Below, piece after piece: positions 1-8,230 of a stretch of 64,000 bases of DNA. The DNA lies in NCBI RefSeq assembly GCF_003545695.1, contig NZ_QUZZ01000004.1:372001-436000 (forward strand), read 5' to 3'. Every line of letters begins with the position of its first letter. The first letter of the stretch is position 1. The stretch comes from Taibaiella helva (GTDB lineage: Bacteria; Bacteroidota; Bacteroidia; Chitinophagales; Chitinophagaceae). The notes under the pieces were generated by a model. It searched no databases. It worked only from the letters and a program-made list of their open reading frames with translations, and was not told where the DNA came from. The translations under genes and the position numbers were made by a program.

Positions 1-1861
1 GATCGTATCTTATTTCCTTGCACAGACCTTCGTGCCGGTGATGGCTAACTGGATCATGAAGATCAAGCATCATAAAAAGGCAGATGGTACGGAGATGAGC
101 GATGCGGAAGCGTTTGCCGCCGCAGGGCTTTCCGCTTCTGGTGAAAAGGATACCTGGGAACAGAAGGCAGCCTTAGTTGAACGTACGGATAGCAATCGCG
201 ATGGCAAGATCAGCCGTTTTGAACGTTTGCGGAATCGCTACCTGCGGTTCATCGATCGCATGATGCCTTATCGAAAAATCGTTGTCGGCACTTACCTGCT
301 GGTGGTATGTGGTCTGGTCGTGCTAATGATCAACAGCATCGGCCGCGATGTATTGCCTAAAGTTAACGGTGGCCAGTTCCAGGTGCGGTTACGTGCACCC
401 GAAGGTACCCGTATCGAAGAGACTGAGCTACAGACCGTGAAGCTGACCAATGCGATCAACGATATCGTGGGCAAGGAACATGTGTCGATCACATCCGCTT
501 TTGTGGGCATGCACCCGCAGCTGTTCTCTACCGCGCCCATCTTCCTGTGGATGGCCGGCCCGCATGAAGCTGTATTGCAGGTGGCGCTGAAGGAAGATTA
601 TAAGATCAACCTGGATGCGCTGAAGGACAAGATCAGGGCAAGGGCCAAACAGCTGGATAGCCGTCTGCAGCTTTCTTTCGAACCGATAGAGCTTACCGAT
701 AAGATTCTGAGCCAGGGCTCGCCTACACCTATTGAAGTGCGCTTTGCCGGCAGGGATAAGAAGCTGAATGAAAAATATGCGCGGATAATGATTGAAAAGC
801 TGCAGCAGATACCCTACCTGCGGGATGTGCAGTTGGGACAGTCGACCAAATACCCGGCGCTGAATGTCAACATCGACCGTCTGCGCGCCGCCCAGCTGGG
901 AGTGGACATCAGCGATGTGACTCGTTCGCTGATCGCATCGACCTCCTCCTCCCGCCTTACAGAGAAGAACATATGGGTAGATCAGAAAGCAGGGCTAAGC
1001 TACAGCGTACAGGTGCAGGTTCCCGAAAATAAAATGACTACAGTCAATGATATTGGTGAGATACCCTTGCAGAAGAATGCGGCACGACCGGTATTGAGCG
1101 ATGTGGCCACAATCACCCCTTCGACTACCTATGGGGAAAACGATAACCTGGGGGCTATGCCGATCCTGACGGTAACGGCCAACCTCAATAATGTCGATCT
1201 GGGCAAGGCTTCTGCTGCCGTACAGAAAGCGATCGGTTCCCTGGGTGAGCTGCCCCGCGGATTGAACGTAGAGCTGATTGGTTTGAGCAGTACCTTGAAG
1301 GAAACATTGGACAGCCTGCAAAGTGGCCTGCTGGTGGCTATCGTCGTGATCTTCCTGATGCTGGCAGCCAACTTCCAGTCGTTTAAAGTATCGGCAGTGG
1401 TGCTGGCCACTGTGCCTGCAGTTTTGTTCGGTTCGCTGGCCTTGCTGATGCTCTGCGGCTCTACGCTTAACCTGCAATCTTATATGGGGATGATCATGTC
1501 GGTTGGGGTGTCGATCTCGAATGCCGTGCTGCTCATCACCAATGCGGAACAACTGCGTAAGCACAATGGCGACGCACTGCTGTCGGCAAAAGAGGCCGCA
1601 GCCCTGCGTTTGCGTCCCATCCTGATGACTGCCCTGGCGATGGTTGTGGGCATGATCCCGATGGCCAGCGGCCTGGGTGAGGCCGGCGATCAGTCGTCCC
1701 CGCTGGGAAGAGCCGTGATCGGCGGCCTGGTCGCCTCAACCTTTGCCGCTTTGTTTATCCTGCCGCTCACCTTCGCCTGGGGGCAAGGCAAAGCCACCAC
1801 GCAGAGCGTATCGCTCGATCCCGAAGATGAAGAAAGTAAATTCTATGTTCCTCTGAAATAA
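1..1861 (+). CDS. RND efflux transporter permease, C-terminal part (5' end outside window)
   Basis: This is the second half of a proton-driven RND inner-membrane pump that expels drugs or metals through a tripartite envelope complex. The reading frame is open from base 2, before the first ATG at 32, so the gene begins upstream; about 619 of a usual 1000-1100 residues are present. It shows the end of TM6, a cytoplasmic linker, TM7 near 275-330, a periplasmic porter domain (GRDVLPKVNGGQF onward) and five C-terminal membrane helices from about 1320 to 1790. The linker carries an EF-hand loop, listed separately. The adaptor gene follows after 29 bases; a TolC-type partner may lie upstream. The family call is firm, the substrate unknown. 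Confidence 0.93.
   Translation, partial: IVSYFLAQTFVPVMANWIMKIKHHKKADGTEMSDAEAFAAAGLSASGEKDTWEQKAALVERTDSNRDGKISRFERLRNRYLRFIDRMMPYRKIVVGTYLLVVCGLVVLMINSIGRDVLPKVNGGQFQVRLRAPEGTRIEETELQTVKLTNAINDIVGKEHVSITSAFVGMHPQLFSTAPIFLWMAGPHEAVLQVALKEDYKINLDALKDKIRARAKQLDSRLQLSFEPIELTDKILSQGSPTPIEVRFAGRDKKLNEKYARIMIEKLQQIPYLRDVQLGQSTKYPALNVNIDRLRAAQLGVDISDVTRSLIASTSSSRLTEKNIWVDQKAGLSYSVQVQVPENKMTTVNDIGEIPLQKNAARPVLSDVATITPSTTYGENDNLGAMPILTVTANLNNVDLGKASAAVQKAIGSLGELPRGLNVELIGLSSTLKETLDSLQSGLLVAIVVIFLMLAANFQSFKVSAVVLATVPAVLFGSLALLMLCGSTLNLQSYMGMIMSVGVSISNAVLLITNAEQLRKHNGDALLSAKEAAALRLRPILMTALAMVVGMIPMASGLGEAGDQSSPLGRAVIGGLVASTFAALFILPLTFAWGQGKATTQSVSLDPEDEESKFYVPLK
188..223 (+). other. EF-hand calcium-binding loop in the RND linker
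   Basis: The twelve codons here encode D-S-N-R-D-G-K-I-S-R-F-E. This fits the canonical EF-hand loop: Asp at 1, Asn at 3, Asp at 5, Gly at 6, Ile at 8, Ser at 9 and Glu at 12. It lies in the cytoplasmic segment between TM6 and TM7. Calcium binding is inferred from the motif only. Confidence 0.6.
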
Positions 1862-1890
1862 ATACTAGCTACTAATAAAAACAACAGACA

Positions 1891-3009
1891 ATGAAACAAA
1901 TACTAAAACTGTCGCTGGGCCTGATGATCCCGTTCCTGGCCATCTGGATATTCTCCGGATGCAGCACCTCATCCGCCGATGAAAGCAAACATGGTACGCT
2001 GGCCACAGAGCCGGAGCTGGAAGCTTTCCGCCTGCAGGAAGGACAGCTGAGCACATCGATGAGAATACCCGGCGAGCTGGTAGCCTTTCAGCAGGTAGAC
2101 CTGTATGCCAAGGTCAGCAGCTTTGTACGGAAGCTGTATGTAGACGTGGGCTCCGAAGTGCAGGCCGGCCAGCTGCTGGCGGTTATGGAAGCCCCCGAGC
2201 TGAATGCGCAGCTGTCGGGCGCGCAGTCCCGGCTGAAGTCACAGGAGGCTATCTTCCTCGCCAGCAAAGCAACCTACGACCGTTTGCTGGAAACCAGCAA
2301 GACACCCGGTACGGTTTCCCAGAATGACCTGGACCTGGCCTATGCCAAACAGAAATCGGATATGGCCCAGCTGGACGCCGCCCGTGCGGCGCAAAAGGAA
2401 GTTACCGATAACCGGGGTTATCTGGAGATACGAGCACCATTCAGTGGGGTGATCAGCGCACGTAATGTAAGCACCGGCGCTTATGTAGGACCGGCAGGGA
2501 AGGGTTCTGACATGCCGATCTTTACCTTGCAGGAACAAAAGAAGCTGAGGCTGGTCGTCAGCGTACCGGAAGCCTATACCAGCTACCTGAAAGACAAAAG
2601 CGAAGTAAGCTTTACCGTGCGTTCTGTCGCCAACCAAAAGTTCAAGGCTTCGGTCTCAAGGCTGGCCGGCGCTCTGGACAATCGTTTGCGGTCGCAACGT
2701 ACGGAGATGGACGTGATCAATGAAAGCAAGCTGCTGCTGCCGGGTATGGTAGCTGAAGTGGAAATCCCTATGAACAGCACTGCCAGCACTTTTGTCGTGC
2801 CCTCTTCTGCAGTCCTGAATTCCACCAAAGGTGTATATGTGATCAGGGTTGTGAATGGTAAGGCCTTTTGGGTGCCGGTAACTGCTGGCCGTACTGCCGA
2901 CAACCGTACCGAAATATTTGGTAATATCGCGATCAATGATGTGCTGGTTAAACAAGCCAGCGAGGAATTGCGCGACAGCAGCGCAGCGCCCAGAGTAAAA
3001 ATCAACTAA
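1891..3009 (+). CDS. RND efflux periplasmic adaptor lipoprotein (HlyD/MFP family)
   Basis: This 372-residue adaptor would link the RND pump to an outer-membrane channel. The N-terminus is a lipoprotein signal ending in IFSGC, so the mature protein is lipid-anchored at Cys24. Next come the first barrel-sandwich half (LYAKVSSFVRKLYVDVGSEV), an alpha-helical hairpin (about 115-170), the second half (APFSGVISARNV), a beta-barrel and a membrane-proximal domain. It lies 29 bases after the pump gene, so the two are probably co-transcribed. Having the adaptor after the pump is less usual than adaptor first in this phylum. Confidence 0.93.
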   Translation: MKQILKLSLGLMIPFLAIWIFSGCSTSSADESKHGTLATEPELEAFRLQEGQLSTSMRIPGELVAFQQVDLYAKVSSFVRKLYVDVGSEVQAGQLLAVMEAPELNAQLSGAQSRLKSQEAIFLASKATYDRLLETSKTPGTVSQNDLDLAYAKQKSDMAQLDAARAAQKEVTDNRGYLEIRAPFSGVISARNVSTGAYVGPAGKGSDMPIFTLQEQKKLRLVVSVPEAYTSYLKDKSEVSFTVRSVANQKFKASVSRLAGALDNRLRSQRTEMDVINESKLLLPGMVAEVEIPMNSTASTFVVPSSAVLNSTKGVYVIRVVNGKAFWVPVTAGRTADNRTEIFGNIAINDVLVKQASEELRDSSAAPRVKIN

Positions 3010-3095
3010 GGCAACTTTCACAGCGGAAGATTGTTGTTCCCGGACCGGGAGGCGATCACCCCAGGAGAAGCCGGATAAAACGAAAAGCGTTAAAC

Positions 3096-4172
3096 ATGTC
3101 ACTATTATTTTCTCCGTTGCCCGTTAAAGGGCTGGTGCTGAAAAACCGTATTGTCGTCTCCCCGATGTGTCAGTATTCGGCCGAAGATGGTTTTGCCAAC
3201 GACTGGCACTTGGTACACCTGGGAAGCCGCGCTGTGGGCGGCGCCGCGCTTATCATCGCGGAAGCGACGGCGGTATCGCCTGAAGGTCGGATATCGCCCG
3301 ATGATCAGGGGATATGGAAGGACGAGCATATCTCCATGCTGAAGCGGATCACGGATTTTATTCACCGGCAGCATGCCTATGCCGGTATTCAATTGGCGCA
3401 TGCCGGCCGCAAAGCGAGCACGCTGTCGCCCTGGAAAGGCAATGCGCGGATCCGCAGGGCAGAAGGTGGCTGGCAAACCGTAGCGCCTTCGCCGGTTCCC
3501 TTCCGTGAGGCCGATGAGGCGCCGGAGATGCTGGATAAAGCAGGGATCCGGAAAGTAGTTGCCGATTTTGCAGCGGCAGCAGGCCGGGCTGTAAGCGCAG
3601 GCTACGATGTGATCGAGCTGCATGCCGCACATGGCTACCTGCTGCACCAGTTCCTGTCTCCCCTGAGCAATCAACGGACGGACGAATATGGCGGCAGCTT
3701 TGAGAACAGAATAAGGCTATTGCTTGAAGTGGTAGCAGCAGTACAATCAGAAATGGCGGCGCATATGCCTTTGTTCGTACGCATTTCTGCTACAGATTGG
3801 GTAGATGGCGGATGGGACATCGATCAATCGGTGCAGCTGGTGGCATTGCTGGCGGACAAAGGCGTGGACCTCGTTGATGTTTCTACCGGGGGACTGGTTA
3901 CCGGTGTGCGCATTCCGCTGGAGCCTGGCTACCAGGTGCCGTTTGCAGAAAGAATAAGAAAAGAAACGGGAATACTGACCGGCGCCGTAGGCCTGATCAG
4001 CAGCGCGCAGCAAGCCGAGCAGATTTTGGAAGAGGAGCAGGCCGATCTGATCCTGATGGCCCGGGAGCTGCTGCGCAATCCTTATTTCCCCTTGCATGCT
4101 GCTGTGCAGCTGGAAGATGAGCCGGCATATCTGCCGCAATACGAAAGAGCGAAGCCGGGAAGGGGAAAGTAA
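3096..4172 (+). CDS. NADH:flavin oxidoreductase, Old Yellow Enzyme family (YqjM-like)
   Basis: A 358-residue FMN-dependent TIM-barrel ene-reductase, expected to reduce activated C=C bonds of enones or similar electrophiles in the cytoplasm. Visible family marks are the N-terminal SPMCQYSAEDG (with the redox-tuning Cys of the YqjM group), the HAGRKAS segment, the active-site HAAHGYLLHQFLSP followed by YGGSFENR, and the C-terminal phosphate-binding region with LMARELLRNP. Length is typical. No cofactor-partner gene is adjacent; the physiological substrate cannot be told. Confidence 0.93.
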   Translation: MSLLFSPLPVKGLVLKNRIVVSPMCQYSAEDGFANDWHLVHLGSRAVGGAALIIAEATAVSPEGRISPDDQGIWKDEHISMLKRITDFIHRQHAYAGIQLAHAGRKASTLSPWKGNARIRRAEGGWQTVAPSPVPFREADEAPEMLDKAGIRKVVADFAAAAGRAVSAGYDVIELHAAHGYLLHQFLSPLSNQRTDEYGGSFENRIRLLLEVVAAVQSEMAAHMPLFVRISATDWVDGGWDIDQSVQLVALLADKGVDLVDVSTGGLVTGVRIPLEPGYQVPFAERIRKETGILTGAVGLISSAQQAEQILEEEQADLILMARELLRNPYFPLHAAVQLEDEPAYLPQYERAKPGRGK

Positions 4173-4206
4173 AGCAGAGTTGTCTTTCTTGGAAAACACA
4201 ATACTT

Positions 4207-5205
4207 ATGAAAAAAGGACTGCTGCTCTTTGTTGTACTGTTTTCTTTCCTGTCGACCCGCGCCCAGGAGGGATGTGGCGCGGTAACCGGTACCAACCTGG
4301 AGAATATTGACTATCCTTTCCCTGTAGACCGTATTCATCTGGACATACAGGGAGAACAGCTGCAAATGGCTTTTATGGATGTGCAGCCCCGCAAGCCCAA
4401 TGGAAAGACGGTGCTGCTGCTGCATGGCAAGAATTTTTGCGGCGCTTATTGGGAGCAGACGGCGAAAGACCTGCTGAAAGAAGGCTATCGTGTCGTGGTC
4501 CCCGACCAGATCGGGTTTGGCAAATCATCCAAACCTTCCCGCATACAATACAGCTTCCAGCTGCTGGCGCTCAATACCAAAGCGATCCTGGATCGCTTAC
4601 ATATCGGGAAAGTGATCGTTGTAGGCCATTCGATGGGCGGCATGCTGGCAGCCCGCTTTGCGCTCATGTTCCCGGAGCTTGTGACGCAGCTGGTGCTGGA
4701 AAACCCTATCGGCCTCGAAGACTGGAAGCGGGTAGTGCCTTATCAGACTGTTGAGGACTGGTATGCCACAGAGCTGAAGCAGACTTATGAAAGCCTGAAG
4801 CAATACCAGATGACCTTTTACTACAATAATGAATGGAAGTCGGAATACGACCGGTGGATCGACATACCTGCCGGCTGGACGCGCAATCCCGATTACCCGC
4901 GTATTGCCTGGAACTCAGCTTTGCTGTACGATATGATCTTTACCCAGCCGGTATGCTATGAATGGGAAGAGATACAGGCTCCTACCTTGCTCATCATCGG
5001 GCAAAAAGACAGGACCGCCATAGGTAAGAATAAAGCGCCACGGTCGGTCGGGGAATCCCTGGGCAACTATCCCCGGCTGGGCCGTGAAACAGCAAAGAAG
5101 ATCAAACATTGCCGGCTGAAGGAAATTGATGACGCCGGTCATGCGCCGCATCTGTCCGACTACCGGCAGTTCAGAAAGGCCTTGTTTTCTTTCCTGGAAT
5201 CCTGA
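4207..5205 (+). CDS. Secreted alpha/beta hydrolase
   Basis: A 332-residue alpha/beta-hydrolase-fold protein with a type I signal peptide (MKKGLLLFVVLFSFLSTRAQ). The nucleophile elbow GHSMGG is clear, an oxyanion-type HGKNFCG stretch precedes it, and the C-terminal catalytic His lies in DDAGHAPH. The ATG at 4207 is preferred over the open frame from 4096 because it starts the signal peptide and avoids overlap with the oxidoreductase. Such proteins can be esterases, epoxide hydrolases or haloalkane dehalogenases; the cap region does not settle which. Confidence 0.88.
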   Translation: MKKGLLLFVVLFSFLSTRAQEGCGAVTGTNLENIDYPFPVDRIHLDIQGEQLQMAFMDVQPRKPNGKTVLLLHGKNFCGAYWEQTAKDLLKEGYRVVVPDQIGFGKSSKPSRIQYSFQLLALNTKAILDRLHIGKVIVVGHSMGGMLAARFALMFPELVTQLVLENPIGLEDWKRVVPYQTVEDWYATELKQTYESLKQYQMTFYYNNEWKSEYDRWIDIPAGWTRNPDYPRIAWNSALLYDMIFTQPVCYEWEEIQAPTLLIIGQKDRTAIGKNKAPRSVGESLGNYPRLGRETAKKIKHCRLKEIDDAGHAPHLSDYRQFRKALFSFLES

Positions 5206-5233
5206 ATGAATAACCGCAATACCTGTTATAATT

Positions 5234-6187
5234 ATGGAAAAAAGACAATTAGGACAATCTGATCTTAAAGTTGCGCCGCTGACGCTCGGTGGCAATGTTT
5301 TCGGCTGGACTATTGACGAAGCGCGTTCCTTCGAAGTGCTGGACGGCTTTGTGGCCGCAGGTTTTAACCTCATCGATACGGCTGATGTCTACAGCCGCTG
5401 GGCGCCCGGCAATACCGGCGGTGAGTCGGAAACCATCATCGGCAACTGGATGAAAGCAAGAGGCAACCGAGAGAAGGTGATCATTGCGACTAAAGTTGGT
5501 GGGGATATGGGACAGGGCAAAAAAGATCTTTCCCGCAGCTACATTCTAAAAGCGGCTGAAGATTCCCTGCGTCGCCTGCAAACAGATCATATCGATCTGT
5601 ACCAGACGCATTGGGACGATGACACGACACCTGTTGAAGAAACGCTCGATGCCTACCAGCAGCTGATCAAGGAAGGTAAGGTGCGCTGGATCGGCGCTTC
5701 CAACCTTAGCCCTGCCCGCCTAACCGCTTCCCTTGAAGCCAGCGAACAGCAGGGTTTGCCCCGCTACCAAACCTTTCAGCCGCATTATAACCTGTACGTG
5801 CGCGACCAGTTTGAACGGGAGCTGGAACAGATCTGCATCGACCAGCACCTGGGTGTGATCAACTACTATTCCCTGGCCAGCGGTTTCTTAACGGGCAAGT
5901 ACAGGAGTAAAGAAGATCTTTCGAAAAGCGCAAGAGGTGGTGGTGTAGCCAATTACCTTGATGAAAGAGGCTTTAAGATACTGGCTGCACTGGATGAGAT
6001 CGCTGCCCGCTACCACACCCAACCGGCAAGCGTCGCCATTGCGTGGCTGATTGCCCGTCCATCGGTAACGGCGCCCATCGCCAGCGCAACCTCCACCGCG
6101 CAATTGCAAGATCTGGTTGCCGCAGCGAACCTGAAACTGGATGCAGACGCTATCACGCTCCTGAATGAAGCCAGCGCCTGGCGCTGA
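5234..6187 (+). CDS. Aldo/keto reductase
   Basis: A 317-residue NADPH-dependent TIM-barrel reductase of carbonyl compounds. The catalytic tetrad can be placed: Asp and Tyr in DTADVYSRW, Lys in ATKVGGDMG and His in YQTHWDDD. The cofactor-binding end includes ASATSTAQLQDL. It matches the bacterial YajO/Tas-like branch in length. It starts 28 bases after the hydrolase gene and may be co-transcribed with it. The 3' end faces the SDR gene across a palindrome. Confidence 0.93.
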   Translation: MEKRQLGQSDLKVAPLTLGGNVFGWTIDEARSFEVLDGFVAAGFNLIDTADVYSRWAPGNTGGESETIIGNWMKARGNREKVIIATKVGGDMGQGKKDLSRSYILKAAEDSLRRLQTDHIDLYQTHWDDDTTPVEETLDAYQQLIKEGKVRWIGASNLSPARLTASLEASEQQGLPRYQTFQPHYNLYVRDQFERELEQICIDQHLGVINYYSLASGFLTGKYRSKEDLSKSARGGGVANYLDERGFKILAALDEIAARYHTQPASVAIAWLIARPSVTAPIASATSTAQLQDLVAAANLKLDADAITLLNEASAWR

Positions 6188-6257
6188 TTTGCGGGATTGG
6201 AATGCTTTTGTCGCCTATACCTGTGGAAAGGTTGCATTGTGTTTGGATACCCTATAG

Positions 6258-6289
6258 CTGTAGAGACGTTGCATGCAACGTCTCTACAG
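6258..6289. repeat. Perfect palindromic repeat, copy 1 (32 bases)
   Basis: CTGTAGAGACGTTGCATGCA followed by its mirror half forms a perfect 32-base palindrome between two convergent genes. The inner 28 bases recur exactly at 26182-26209. It could act as a bidirectional terminator, but there is no U-tract on either side, and an exact second copy 20 kb away points to a dispersed repeat family. Confidence 0.85.
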
Positions 6290-6297
6290 GCCAGTCA

Positions 6298-7098
6298 TCA
6301 TCCTTTCAGTGCCTTGCCATAGGTACGGGCCATGCCTCCGATGATGATCCGTTTGGGAATGATACCGGAGAGGTAGGCCCCCAGCCGGTTGGTGGCGCCG
6401 GGCACATGGGTCCTTTTCCTTCTGCGAAAGGCGCTGAGGCCTTGCCGTGCGGCCTCGGCCACCGGCATCAGCCAGCGTTTCAGCGGGGAGAATTTATCGT
6501 TATCCGTCATTTCGGTGACCATGCCTCCTGGCAGGTACACCGTCATCGAAAACCGCTTGTTCTGCAGCTCGTGGGATAAGGCCGTAATAAAATTGAGCAT
6601 AAAACCTTTGGTGCCTGAATAGGCTGCCTGGTAGGGCGTAGGCAGCACTGCGGCCATGCTGGACACGATCATCAGCCCGCCTTCTTTTTTATTCCGTTCA
6701 AAATAGGTCGCCAGTTGCTGGGTCATGCGCACCATACCGCTCACATTGGTCTGCAGCATTTGTTCAAACTGCAGCCAGTCCAGCTCAAGGTGCTCGCCGA
6801 AGTAAGTGATCCCTGCATTCAGTATAGCGCCATAAAGATTATCCTCCTCCAGGGCTACAGCGACACAACGGTCTATATCTTCAAGCCGGGAAAGGTCGGC
6901 CGTAACCGTTTTTACTTGGCTGTCAGGAGCTGCCTGGGCAATGGTTTGCTTCAATGCTTCCAGCTTATCGGCGCGGCGGGCGACCAGTATCAGGTGTGCT
7001 TTGTGCAGGGTAGCCAGCTGTAAGGCCATTTCATAGCCCAGCCCCGATGAGGCCCCGGTGACCATTACCCAGCGGCCGGCAAAATGTAAGTGTGCCAT
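6298..7098 (-). CDS. Short-chain dehydrogenase/reductase
   Basis: A 266-residue classical SDR. The Rossmann motif TGASSGLG is at the N-terminus, LNAGI follows, and the catalytic Ser (VSSMAAVLP) and YxxxK (YSGTK) are present. The ATG at 7098 is chosen because it begins MAHLHFAGRWVMVTG directly before the fold; the longer open frame adds 44 non-family residues. The C-terminal KRIIIGGMARTYGKAL tail resembles SDRs of the DltE/YqjQ type. Substrate unknown. It is divergent from the dioxygenase gene. Confidence 0.9.
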   Translation of the reverse strand: MAHLHFAGRWVMVTGASSGLGYEMALQLATLHKAHLILVARRADKLEALKQTIAQAAPDSQVKTVTADLSRLEDIDRCVAVALEEDNLYGAILNAGITYFGEHLELDWLQFEQMLQTNVSGMVRMTQQLATYFERNKKEGGLMIVSSMAAVLPTPYQAAYSGTKGFMLNFITALSHELQNKRFSMTVYLPGGMVTEMTDNDKFSPLKRWLMPVAEAARQGLSAFRRRKRTHVPGATNRLGAYLSGIIPKRIIIGGMARTYGKALKG

Positions 7099-7148
7099 GT
7101 ATCGTATTTGTCTGCCTGCGTCGGTAGCATGCACCGGCTCAGGCTTTG

Positions 7149-7156
7149 CAAAAGTA
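7149..7156 (-). promoter_or_regulatory. Candidate -7 element for the SDR gene
   Basis: TActTTTG on the minus strand fits the Bacteroidota -7 consensus TAnnTTTG and lies 51 bases before the start codon. No clear -33 element is seen. Confidence 0.35.
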
Positions 7157-7264
7157 ATAAACCTGCTCCTGATTGTATTTGTCAATATGGCTATGTGCGT
7201 TGCCCTCCGGCGAGCATGTGCTTTCCCCATAATAAATGCCGAAATTTGTACAATCCATCAATGC

Positions 7265-8149
7265 ATGAACAGGTTTGATTTTTTAAAAACGATTTCGCTT
7301 ATGCCTTTAGCCGGAAGCGCTGCCGGGCTTCGCGCCCTGGAGCAGTATGCCGATCCCCTGTTGGGTACTGATCCGATGCCTGTATTCTTTTTCGGGCATG
7401 GCAGCCCGATGAATGCCATTGAGCTGAATGAATTCTCAAAGGAATGGGAGCGGATAGGACAGACACTGCCCAGGCCCAATGCTATTCTTTGCATTTCGGC
7501 ACATTGGCTTACACGCGGTACCTTGGTAACGGCAATGGAAAAGCCGCCTACCATCCACGATTTCGGCGGTTTTCCCGATGAGTTGTTTGCTGTGCAATAT
7601 CCGGCGCCCGGCAGCCCTCAGCTGGCGAAAGACGCTGCGGCACTGCTGCCCGGCGCCGGCCTGGACGAAGCGTGGGGGCTGGATCATGGTTGCTGGAGTG
7701 TAGTCAAACACCTATATCCCGACGCGGATGTTCCCGTAATACAAATGAGCATCGACTATCATCAGCCGGGGCAGTATCATTACGATCTGGCCCGAAGGCT
7801 GGCCGTGCTGCGGCGCAAAGGCATACTGATCATCGGCAGCGGGAACATGGTGCACAACCTGCGCATGGTCGCCTGGGACAAAATGGATCAACCTGGCTTT
7901 GCCTTCGACTGGGCAACAGAAGCCAATGAGCAGATGAAGCGCTGGATCACTTCCAGGGATCATCGCCCGCTGATCGATTTTACCAGGCAGGGTAAGGCTT
8001 TCGACCTGGCCATACCGACTCCCGATCACTACTTCCCCATGTTGTATGCCCTGGCCTTGCAGGAAGACAAAGACGAACTGCAGTTTTTCAACGATAAAGC
8101 CGTGATGGGTTCATTGACGATGACCTCGTTCCGCATCGGCCGGGATTAA
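7265..8149 (+). CDS. DODA-type extradiol dioxygenase (LigB family)
   Basis: A 294-residue member of the class III ring-opening dioxygenase family (4,5-DOPA dioxygenase, YgiD-like). Metal and active-site histidines are visible in FGHGSPMNAI, SAHWLTRGT, LDHGCWSVVKHLYP and GSGNMVHNLR. The start at 7265 gives MNRFDFLKTISLMPLAGSAA, which may be an export or Tat-like leader without twin Arg; the 69 residues upstream in frame do not resemble the family. The real substrate in bacteria of this type is unclear. Confidence 0.9.
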   Translation: MNRFDFLKTISLMPLAGSAAGLRALEQYADPLLGTDPMPVFFFGHGSPMNAIELNEFSKEWERIGQTLPRPNAILCISAHWLTRGTLVTAMEKPPTIHDFGGFPDELFAVQYPAPGSPQLAKDAAALLPGAGLDEAWGLDHGCWSVVKHLYPDADVPVIQMSIDYHQPGQYHYDLARRLAVLRRKGILIIGSGNMVHNLRMVAWDKMDQPGFAFDWATEANEQMKRWITSRDHRPLIDFTRQGKAFDLAIPTPDHYFPMLYALALQEDKDELQFFNDKAVMGSLTMTSFRIGRD

Positions 8150-8168
8150 TGGCACGAATGTACCTGGA

Positions 8169-8218
8169 ATAACAACAAAGCGGGTGAAGCAATATAGCTT
8201 CGCCCGCTTTGTTGTTAT
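8169..8218. terminator. Bidirectional terminator
   Basis: A 22-base-pair stem with one G-T pair (AACAACAAAGCGGGTGAAGC against its mirror) and a 6-base loop sits between convergent genes. Confidence 0.8.
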
Positions 8219-8230
8219 TATGCAGGACAA

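Noticed and set aside
7058-7264. N-terminal extension of the DODA-type dioxygenase
   Set aside because: It overlaps the start of the divergent SDR gene and bears no family sequence; ATG 7265 fits better.
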